From the NCBI RefSeq assembly GCF_017571465.1, contig NZ_JAGETV010000016.1, positions 1 through 52,142 on the forward strand: DNA of 52,142 bases, given 5' to 3'. The position numbers and the translations under genes were made by a program. The first letter of the stretch is position 1; each line of letters opens with the position of its first letter. The notes below the pieces were generated by a model, which was not told the origin of the DNA, did no database searches, and was given only the letters and a program-made list of their open reading frames with translations. The DNA is from Thiomicrorhabdus marina (GTDB lineage: Bacteria > Pseudomonadota > Gammaproteobacteria > Thiomicrospirales > Thiomicrospiraceae). Shown piece after piece: positions 46,110 to 52,142 of the stretch.

Positions 46110-46928
46110 TTAGCTGTCTGATTTTTTATTGTCTTCAGCAGTCGTATCTTCATCCATGGCTGCTTCGGCACTGTTGGCATTGTGTTCGGATTGTTCACGA
46201 TGCTGTCGGCGCAATTCACGTGTTTTACGCAAACTGGTCAAGGTTACTACTGGTCCAGACAAGGCATACAAAAACAGAATCGTAAACAGAATCAGCGCCG
46301 GCTTGATACTGATCACTACCAAAACAAGTACGCCTAAAATTAAAGTAACGAACGAGACCTTATTCTTGATATTAAGTTCCTTAAAGGAACTAAAGCGAAT
46401 ATTGGAAACCATCATCAAACCGGCAAAAATCGTTAACACCAACGTCAAAATAGGCAGTAAATCATTCTGTAAACCATCGTTTTCCACCATCCAAATCAAA
46501 CCCGCCAAAAGAGCCGCGGCGGCAGGACTTGGCAAACCTTGAAAATATCGCTTATCGGCAATTCCGACTTGGGTATTAAAGCGCGCTAAACGTAGGGCTG
46601 CGCCGGCAGTATAGATAAAGGCAGCTAACCAACCCAGCTTACCAAAATCCTGTAACGCCCACTGGTACACCAAGAGTGCCGGAGCGAGTCCAAATGAAAC
46701 CATATCAGCCAAGCTGTCATACTCAGCTCCAAAAGCACTAGAAGAATTGGTCATACGCGCCACGCGCCCGTCCAATCCATCAAAAACCATAGCAATAAAA
46801 ATCGCGATTGCACCCTGTTCATAATAGCCTTGCATTCCGGCAATCACCGCATAAAAGCCGGCGAACAGTGCTGCCGTAGTCATTAAATTCGGCAGTAGAT
46901 AAATTCCGCGTTCAAATGGTTTCTTCAT
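46110..46928 (-). CDS. pssA: CDP-diacylglycerol-serine O-phosphatidyltransferase
   Basis: 272 residues. Makes phosphatidylserine, precursor of phosphatidylethanolamine. The CDP-alcohol phosphotransferase motif DGLDGRVARMTNSSSAFGAEYDS type (DGxxAR...G...D...D) lies near 52-74. There are several membrane helices, and the C-terminal tail is acidic and polar. The ATG at 46928 begins MKKPFERGIYLLPN, as in homologues; an in-frame start 17 codons upstream is unlikely. Confidence 0.93.
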   Translation of the reverse strand: MKKPFERGIYLLPNLMTTAALFAGFYAVIAGMQGYYEQGAIAIFIAMVFDGLDGRVARMTNSSSAFGAEYDSLADMVSFGLAPALLVYQWALQDFGKLGWLAAFIYTAGAALRLARFNTQVGIADKRYFQGLPSPAAAALLAGLIWMVENDGLQNDLLPILTLVLTIFAGLMMVSNIRFSSFKELNIKNKVSFVTLILGVLVLVVISIKPALILFTILFLYALSGPVVTLTSLRKTRELRRQHREQSEHNANSAEAAMDEDTTAEDNKKSDS

Positions 46929-47031
46929 CTTATTATTATTTCCTCTAATGCACCGGAGAGGTGCTAAGCAATCGTGCAACTATTCTAGCAACTTTAAATT
47001 ATCCGAAAACGGCAATTTCGTGGCTTATGCA

Positions 47032-47559
47032 TTATATAAACAATGCCTGTTGTTCAGGGCTGACTGCAAAGTAACTAGCTGCACCGGCAAATTCAATCCC
47101 GTCAATGAATTCATCCTCACGAAAGTTCATCATCTCGACACTCATTTGACAAGCGGTCATCTGCACCCCTAGTTCAAGACAAAGCTCACGTAATTCCGCC
47201 AACGGCACTTGCCCGTTTTGCAACATGGTTTTCTTAAAACCCCAAGTTGCCAGACGCTCCATCCCCGGTAGCTGCCAAAGTAATTGTGGCAGATGTCGAT
47301 TCAGATCAATTTGCTTTAACCATTCCGGCCCAATTGGACTCTGCATTTTCATCGCCGGATTACCTACAGGAGAAACTCGCAAATGCTTAGTCTCTTTTAG
47401 AGCACATTGCAAACCATAAAAAGTGAAAAAGATTTCGACCTGTTTATCCATCGCCGCGGCAGTACTGGCAAGAATAAAAGTGGGATAAGCCCAATCTAAA
47501 GTACCTTTAGAATGAATAATACTTAGCTGACCTAGTTTAGGCTCTTTTGCAGAAGTCAT
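47032..47559 (-). CDS. dsrE2: DsrE2-family sulfur-transfer protein
   Basis: 175 residues of the DsrE/DsrF-like (DsrE2) fold: a first strand and helix (LSIIHSKGTLDWAYPTFILASTAAAM), then FFTFYGLQCAL near 44-54, and a conserved cysteine in QMTACQMSVEMM near 133-144. In sulfur oxidizers DsrE2 works with TusA and rhodanese to move persulfide sulfur in the cytoplasm, often beside sulfur-oxidation genes. Many DsrE2 proteins are membrane-linked; no clear helix is seen here. tusA stands 19 bases upstream on the same strand, so the two form an operon. Confidence 0.85.
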   Translation of the reverse strand: MTSAKEPKLGQLSIIHSKGTLDWAYPTFILASTAAAMDKQVEIFFTFYGLQCALKETKHLRVSPVGNPAMKMQSPIGPEWLKQIDLNRHLPQLLWQLPGMERLATWGFKKTMLQNGQVPLAELRELCLELGVQMTACQMSVEMMNFREDEFIDGIEFAGAASYFAVSPEQQALFI

Positions 47560-47578
47560 GTTTACCGCCCTTTAACAA

Positions 47579-47794
47579 TTATTGGCGCTGAATAAGAAAT
47601 TCAATTACCGGCGTCTCCGAAACCAACTCACATAGCAAACTTTGTTGCTGACAAAAAGCGGGAATATCTTTTAAACCGCCTTTATCTTTTAACAGAATAG
47701 TGAATTGCATTTCAGAACTCTGATGATGCAGAGCTTGTTTAAGTTTTATTACTGGCATAGGGCAAGCCAGTGCAGTGCAATCAAGTTTATACAT
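47579..47794 (-). CDS. tusA: Sulfur-carrier protein TusA
   Basis: 71 residues with the CPMP motif (ALACPMPVIKLKQAL, active Cys11) and a second Cys6. It carries persulfide sulfur for tRNA thiolation or, next to dsrE2, for cytoplasmic sulfur oxidation. A 6-bp inverted repeat (ATTAAC, eight bases, GTTAAT at 47801-47820) lies just upstream of the start. Confidence 0.92.
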   Translation of the reverse strand: MYKLDCTALACPMPVIKLKQALHHQSSEMQFTILLKDKGGLKDIPAFCQQQSLLCELVSETPVIEFLIQRQ

Positions 47795-48098
47795 ATTAGC
47801 ATTAACTAATTTTTGTTAATCATGAAGCAAACTTCTTGGTTTACGGAACTTGAATAAACTGTCTCAATTATCTTAGGACTCGATTCATTGTTCATCCATT
47901 TTTATGGCTAGTTTTTCCAAGAGGAGTTTGACTAAACTAAATCCAAGCTAAAAGCAAAGGTAGCAATCAAGCGGAAATTTAATCCCTTCTTAAGTTGCCA
48001 AGCTTAAAGCCAATTATTTATAGTGTGGCAATTATAAACCAGAGGCCAATCGAATTGAGTCATCTGGTAACAAATTAAAATAAAGGTATTTTGCCGCC
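47795..48098. promoter_or_regulatory. Divergent intergenic region between tusA and the bepA-like gene
   Basis: 304 bases. Contains the inverted repeat at 47801-47820 beside tusA. No terminator, other gene or clear promoter could be assigned by eye. Confidence 0.35.
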
Positions 48099-49610
48099 AT
48101 GCAAAACAAAAATCGAAACCAGCAGGGATACAAAATAAAAAAACGCTCTTTAACAACTTGGCTTAGCATAGGCTTTCTTAGCCTGCAATGCGGACAACTG
48201 TATGCGAGTGATAACCTGCCGGATTTAGGCTCGCCGGACTTAGTCGAATATGATCTACAAACCGAGCAAAGCTTAGGTCGCGCTTTTACTCAAGCATTAC
48301 ACACTCAATTCGATTTGGTTCAAGACCCGGAAATTCTGAATTACATTCGCCAATTAAGCTATCACATTGCCAGTAATAGCGGCAACAAACGCGACTTTAG
48401 CTTTTATGTCATCAATAATGACAGCATTAATGCTTTCGCCGGCCCAAATGGCGTAATTGGCATTCATACAGGGTTGATTGCCAAAGTCGATAAGGCCGAC
48501 GAATTGGCTTCGGTCATTGCGCACGAAATTGCACATGTAACCCAACAGCACCTGTCCCGTACTTATGAGTACAACAGTACGCAAGGCAGCCTAAATAGTT
48601 TTGCAACACTGATTGCCGCCATTCTTGTAGGAATGGTAGACCCAAATGCAGGCATGGCAACTTTAATGGGCGGCATGGGAATGAATATGCAAGACCAATT
48701 AAAGAATTCGCGTGAACATGAAAAAGAAGCGGATAACGTCGGCATACAAATCATGTACGAAGCCGGTTATGACCCTCATGCAATGGGCGCATTCTTTGGT
48801 AAATTGGCGAAAGAGAGTCAGTTCAACGCATTACAAGTACCGGAAATTCTAAGAACTCACCCGGTTACTCTAAGTCGTTTAACCGCAGCAGAAAATAGAG
48901 CGCAAGTCATGCCACCGTTAAAGATACGCAAGCAACCGAATGATTTAACGCTCATTAAATTGCGCGTCGCAGCATTGGACAAAAAACTTGACCAAGTTGA
49001 CCAACGACAGCTGACATCTGATGAACGCTGCTATCTAGACAATTTAAATCAGTTAACTGCAAAGCTGAGCCAAAACAAATTTAAAAAAAGTGCCGACAAA
49101 TTACAGTGCTTACAACAGGCAGCACAAAAAGATTTACTACAACCGCTATACAGCACCCTATTAATTGAAAGACTGCAACAGTTTGCAGATAGGCATTATC
49201 AACCGGCCTTAGATAAATATCTTGCTAAAGCGAGAAATCTAATTGAATACCAACAGGACATATGGCCGACTAATTTAGCCGTTCGAGTACGACACGCCGA
49301 ACTCCTTGAAATGCAAAATGAAAGCGAAAAAGCCCAACTAAGGTTACAAGACGGGCTACAACAAGAGCATAACCATTATCAGATTAACAATTATTTAGCT
49401 CAGTTTGCCCGACGTCATCACCAAGAAGCAACCGCTAACTACTACCAAGCGCAAGCGCAAGTCGCTATCGGCAACTATGCAAGAGCAAAACATTTTATCG
49501 AGCAAGCAGAAATCTTAAACAAACAAAACCAGGAGGGAATCTCACAGAAAATCAATTATTTTAAAGCAAAACATGAAGATAAGCTTCGTAAACCTTCCAA
49601 GCCCGACTAA
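48099..49610 (+). CDS. bepA: Periplasmic M48 metalloprotease with TPR repeats (BepA/YfgC-like)
   Basis: 503 residues with a signal peptide (to about residue 36). The M48 zinc motif HEIAH has His142, Glu143 and His146, with the third ligand in SREHEKEADNVGIQ near 202-215. A C-terminal TPR-like helical region spans about 310-490. BepA degrades or refolds misassembled LptD/BAM substrates in the periplasm. No ideal ribosome site is seen (AAAGG lies about 14 bases upstream). Monocistronic, followed by a 187-base gap. Confidence 0.87.
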   Translation: MQNKNRNQQGYKIKKRSLTTWLSIGFLSLQCGQLYASDNLPDLGSPDLVEYDLQTEQSLGRAFTQALHTQFDLVQDPEILNYIRQLSYHIASNSGNKRDFSFYVINNDSINAFAGPNGVIGIHTGLIAKVDKADELASVIAHEIAHVTQQHLSRTYEYNSTQGSLNSFATLIAAILVGMVDPNAGMATLMGGMGMNMQDQLKNSREHEKEADNVGIQIMYEAGYDPHAMGAFFGKLAKESQFNALQVPEILRTHPVTLSRLTAAENRAQVMPPLKIRKQPNDLTLIKLRVAALDKKLDQVDQRQLTSDERCYLDNLNQLTAKLSQNKFKKSADKLQCLQQAAQKDLLQPLYSTLLIERLQQFADRHYQPALDKYLAKARNLIEYQQDIWPTNLAVRVRHAELLEMQNESEKAQLRLQDGLQQEHNHYQINNYLAQFARRHHQEATANYYQAQAQVAIGNYARAKHFIEQAEILNKQNQEGISQKINYFKAKHEDKLRKPSKPD

Positions 49611-49797
49611 GACGCCCATACCACTATAAAAAAATATTACAACTTGATTAAATAATACTATAGGAAACTTATTCAAAATCCTTGCGTTTAAAAAGGAACT
49701 GAGTAAGCTTACAACCCTAAGAGCGGAAACGCGCTCTAAATAAAAAAACCCAACATATAATGGGGACGTCGAAAGACACTTTTGGAGGAGAAGAATA
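49611..49797 (+). promoter_or_regulatory. Promoter region of the sox operon
   Basis: Contains a short hairpin AGAGCG, GAAACG, CGCTCT at 49720-49737, which with the following A-rich stretch may end bepA transcripts. TATAAT at 49756-49761 is a candidate -10 without a good -35, suggesting activator dependence. The strong ribosome site GGAGGAG lies before the soxX ATG. Confidence 0.45.
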
Positions 49798-50175
49798 ATG
49801 AATTCAAAAATGAAGCAACTGTTGACTGCTTTGGCTATTTCAAGTGCCGTAATTACAGCGCCAGTTAGCGTTCAAGCGGCTGACAAACCAGCTGCTTCTG
49901 ATATTGAAGAGGGCAAAAAGCTTGCTTTTAGCCGTTCTAAAGGTAACTGCCTAGCATGCCATATGGCAGGTGATGGAGCGCAACCAGGCAATATCGGTCC
50001 GGCGTTAATCGCAATGAAAATGCGTTACCCAGATAAGCAAAAGCTTTACAACAAAGTTTGGGGTACTGATGATTCAACAAAAGTACCTAACAGCATGATG
50101 CCAGAATTCGGTAAAAGCGGAATTATCACTGATGATGAAATTCGCAAAATCGTAGACTACATCTACACGCTGTAA
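49798..50175 (+). CDS. soxX: Sulfur-oxidation cytochrome c SoxX
   Basis: 125 residues with a signal peptide (to about residue 28) and one heme c site CLACH (Cys51, Cys54, His55). NSMMPEFG near 100 supplies the axial Met. Together with SoxA it forms SoxAX, which attaches thiosulfate oxidatively to SoxY. First gene of soxXYZA with a near-perfect ribosome site. Confidence 0.95.
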   Translation: MNSKMKQLLTALAISSAVITAPVSVQAADKPAASDIEEGKKLAFSRSKGNCLACHMAGDGAQPGNIGPALIAMKMRYPDKQKLYNKVWGTDDSTKVPNSMMPEFGKSGIITDDEIRKIVDYIYTL

Positions 50176-50220
50176 ACACACTAAATTTTTATTAAACCTT
50201 AACCGGGAGTTATAAACCTT

Positions 50221-50691
50221 ATGAAACGTAGATCTTTCCTTAAAGGTACTCTAGCCACTGGTGCGGCAGCTGTTGCTGTTAACGCTGGTCTTCTTACACC
50301 TAGCACTGTTCTTGCTGCTGATTGGAACAAAGGTGCTTTCTCAGCAAAAACTACTGATGACGCTCTATCAGCAGTTTACGGTTCTTCTGCAGCAACTGCT
50401 TCAGGCGACATCAAGCTTAAAGCTCCAGCTATCGCGGAAAACGGTGCTGTTACTCCTGTAGAAGTTGACGCTTCAGGTATCGACGGTGTTGAATCTATCT
50501 CTATCCTAGCTAGCAAAAACCCAATGCCAATGGTTTGCGAATATGCATTCGCTGCTGGCGCTGTAGGTTTCGTTTCTACTCGTATCAAAATGGGTGAAAC
50601 TATGAACGTTATCGCTATCGTTAACGCGGGTGGTAAACTTCTTAAAGCTGAACAAGAAGTTAAAGTAACTATCGGTGGTTGTGGTGGTTAA
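50221..50691 (+). CDS. soxY: Sulfur-carrier protein SoxY
   Basis: 156 residues with a Tat signal (KRRSFLKGTLATG) and the C-terminal swinging-arm motif GGCGG, whose Cys154 carries the sulfur substrate. The mature protein is an immunoglobulin-like beta domain that pairs with SoxZ. Codons are strongly biased to favoured forms (GCT, GGT, GTT, CTT), consistent with high expression. Lies 45 bases after soxX. Confidence 0.97.
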   Translation: MKRRSFLKGTLATGAAAVAVNAGLLTPSTVLAADWNKGAFSAKTTDDALSAVYGSSAATASGDIKLKAPAIAENGAVTPVEVDASGIDGVESISILASKNPMPMVCEYAFAAGAVGFVSTRIKMGETMNVIAIVNAGGKLLKAEQEVKVTIGGCGG

Positions 50692-50750
50692 TCCACTACG
50701 CTAAGTAGATATAGTTAACGATTTAAAAGAATTTACGAAAAGGAAATAAC

Positions 50751-51062
50751 ATGGCTATCAAAATCCGTATGCGTGGTAAATCTAAAGGTGGCGTTGCAGA
50801 AATCAAAGCGCTTATCAAACACCCAATGGAATCTGGTGCTCGTATGAACAAAGCTACTGGTAAACCTTACCCAGCTAAGTACATCGACATGGTAACTGTT
50901 TCTGTAAACGGTACTCCTGCAGTTAACGCTCAGTGGTCTGGTGCGGTTTCTGCAAACCCTTACATGGCTGTTAAAGTTAAAGCTAACGCTGGTGACGAAG
51001 TTACTGTTAGCATGACTGACAACACCGGTGATAAAGGTGAAGAAGTTATCAAACTAAAATAA
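50751..51062 (+). CDS. soxZ: SoxY partner protein SoxZ
   Basis: 103 residues without a signal peptide, as usual for SoxZ, which is exported with SoxY through the Tat system. The start MAIKIRMRGKSKGGVAEIKALIKHPMESG matches the family. Like soxY it uses highly biased codons. AAAAGGAAA precedes the ATG. A strong hairpin follows before soxA. Confidence 0.96.
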   Translation: MAIKIRMRGKSKGGVAEIKALIKHPMESGARMNKATGKPYPAKYIDMVTVSVNGTPAVNAQWSGAVSANPYMAVKVKANAGDEVTVSMTDNTGDKGEEVIKLK

Positions 51063-51079
51063 TTTAGTTTAGATGCTTA

Positions 51080-51101
51080 AGCCCCTGCATCTGCAGGGGC
51101 T
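51080..51101 (+). other. Intercistronic hairpin between soxZ and soxA
   Basis: AGCCCCTGCA, two bases, TGCAGGGGCT: a perfect 10-bp GC-rich stem without a clear T run. It may protect the soxXYZ mRNA 3' end or reduce read-through, setting soxA to a lower level than soxYZ. Confidence 0.7.
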
Positions 51102-51155
51102 ATTAATACAAAATAATAAAAAATATATATAAAGCTCTCGGATAGGAGGATTGAA

Positions 51156-51986
51156 ATGAAGAAGACTCTACTTAGTGCACTCGCTTTAGGTGTGTCTATG
51201 GTTGCAACAAGCCCTGCGGCATTTGCAATTGATCCGGAAAAAGACCGTCAACAACTTGTCGACTTTTTCAAAGCCAAAAGCCCTAAAATCGCTTTTGACG
51301 ATTACAAGGATGGCGGCTATATTTACAGCGCAGACAAACGCGCTCAATGGGAAGCAGTAGAAGAGTTCCCTCCGTATTTAGATTCTGTTGATGCAGGTGA
51401 AGAAATCTATCAACAGGACCAAGCAGTTTACGAAAAATGTTTTGGTGATGATCCATCAAACGTTCGTGGACACTACCCTTATTTTGACGAAAAAACCCAA
51501 GAAGTGGTTACACTTGAATGGGCAATTAATTTATGTCGTGAAGAAGCCGGCCTAAAACCTCTTAAATACAAGAAAGGTGATATGGCTAAGCTAAGTGCAT
51601 TCTTCGCTTTCCAAGCTCGCGGCCAAAAAGTTAATGTAAAAATTGATTCAGAAGGTGCAAAACAAGCTTATGAAGCCGGCCGTGAGATGTACATTAAACC
51701 GCGCGGTCAGCTAGGGCTTTCTTGTGCTAAATGCCACACTTACAACTCTGGCCGTTATGCGCGTGCCGACCTACTTTCACCGAGCCTAGGTCACACAACG
51801 CATTTCCCAGTATTCCGTGCTAAGTGGCAAGAGCTTGGAACCCTACACCGTCGCTACGGTGGCTGTCACCAAAACATGCGTGCCAACCCGTTTAAAGCGC
51901 AAAGTAAAGAATACCGTAACCTAGAATTCTACCAAGCTTATTCTTCAAATAACTTGGAAATCAACGGTCCTGGTTACCGCCAGTAA
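51156..51986 (+). CDS. soxA: Sulfur-oxidation diheme-type cytochrome c SoxA, single-heme form
   Basis: 276 residues with a signal peptide (to about residue 24). One heme c site CAKCH (Cys190, Cys193, His194) and the active-site Cys237 (RRYGGCHQNMRA), which carries the persulfide ligand. Cys95 and Cys127 in the N-terminal half lack the CxxCH form and probably form a disulfide where diheme SoxA has its first heme. It catalyses, with SoxX, joining of thiosulfate to SoxY. AGGAGG lies before the ATG. Codon use is less biased than in soxYZ. Confidence 0.95.
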   Translation: MKKTLLSALALGVSMVATSPAAFAIDPEKDRQQLVDFFKAKSPKIAFDDYKDGGYIYSADKRAQWEAVEEFPPYLDSVDAGEEIYQQDQAVYEKCFGDDPSNVRGHYPYFDEKTQEVVTLEWAINLCREEAGLKPLKYKKGDMAKLSAFFAFQARGQKVNVKIDSEGAKQAYEAGREMYIKPRGQLGLSCAKCHTYNSGRYARADLLSPSLGHTTHFPVFRAKWQELGTLHRRYGGCHQNMRANPFKAQSKEYRNLEFYQAYSSNNLEINGPGYRQ

Positions 51987-52007
51987 TTTGAGTTTATCCT
52001 CCAATTT

Positions 52008-52033
52008 AAGCCCGGCATAAGCTGGGCTTTTTT
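52008..52033 (+). terminator. Terminator of the sox operon
   Basis: AAGCCCGGC, a short loop and GCTGGGCTT followed by a T run, 22 bases after soxA. Confidence 0.88.
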
Positions 52034-52041
52034 GTATTTAC

Positions 52042-52142
52042 TGACCCGTCCTAAATAGCGTTGACACTTTTTCCGCCCTTAAAAGGAAAAAGTAATGACT
52101 TCAAACACTAAGCGTACCCAACGTGACTATTCCCTTGCCTTT
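52042..52142 (+). mobile_element. Left end of an insertion sequence (IS3-like), cut by the window edge
   Basis: TGACCCGTCCTAAATAGCG at 52042 has the TGA-C start typical of IS3-type inverted repeats and stands just before a transposase-like gene. Only the left end is in view, so the right repeat and target duplication cannot be checked. Confidence 0.6.
52095..52142 (+). CDS. Start of a transposase gene (IS3-family OrfA-like), partial
   Basis: The first 16 residues, MTSNTKRTQRDYSLAF, resemble the start of HTH transposase OrfA proteins of the type KRTQRDYxLAFK. AAAAGGAAAAAG provides a ribosome site. The gene continues beyond the window. Confidence 0.6.
   Translation, partial: MTSNTKRTQRDYSLAF

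Overview
The window looks like chromosomal DNA of a chemolithoautotrophic, sulfur-oxidizing gammaproteobacterium of the Thiomicrospira/Thiomicrorhabdus/Hydrogenovibrio type. Evidence: soxX-soxY-soxZ-soxA stand together without soxB or soxCD; there is a flavocytochrome c sulfide dehydrogenase locus, a tusA-dsrE2 sulfur-carrier pair and many small periplasmic cytochromes c; and gene orders are gammaproteobacterial (ndk-rlmN-rodZ-hisS-yfgM-bamB-der, trmJ-cysE-iscR). The genus is an inference from recognised protein families; no database search was run.

Layout. 530-5754: a tightly coupled six-gene operon with two cytochrome bd-superfamily-like membrane proteins (the first with a C-terminal heme c domain), a monoheme cytochrome, a Tat-exported FccB/SoxF flavoprotein, a diheme cytochrome and a 31-residue one-helix peptide. 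I read it as a candidate sulfide-oxidizing respiratory complex; it is the most interesting object here. 6026-9311: a membrane protein, serA, a secreted amidohydrolase and a small secreted protein. 9566-9649: tRNA-Leu(UAG). 9923-14348: a globin-like/EAL c-di-GMP phosphodiesterase and two transporters. 14441-19504: accessory-looking DNA with secreted Cys-containing proteins, an orphan Nif11-like peptide, a Lys-rich histone-like protein opposite a small HTH-like protein across a palindromic operator, a lipoprotein hydrolase, a higBA toxin-antitoxin pair and an AT-rich membrane protein. 19577-19803: paired palindrome-bearing repeats.

19813-23320: ilvI-ilvH-ilvC with a structured leader. 23428-28044: orn, an M48 protease, a pterin dehydratase, rsgA, a 59-residue membrane protein and two cytochromes c. 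28116-31982: a very large FAD/Fe-S dehydrogenase. 32145-39324: der, bamB, yfgM, hisS, rodZ, rlmN, ndk. 39405-39667: a MITE-like element. 39701-42491: iscA, iscR, cysE, trmJ. 42616-47794: suhB, rimI with a holD-like partner, leuA, pssA, dsrE2, tusA. 48099-51986: bepA-like protease and soxXYZA. 52042 to the end: the start of an insertion sequence.

How the genes may work together. The 530-5754 operon, TusA/DsrE2 and SoxXYZA form a sulfur-oxidation network. Sulfide would be oxidized in the periplasm, thiosulfate sulfur carried on SoxY, and electrons passed through small cytochromes c. The other genes are mostly housekeeping: branched-chain amino acid, serine and cysteine synthesis, tRNA/rRNA modification, outer-membrane assembly and Fe-S regulation.
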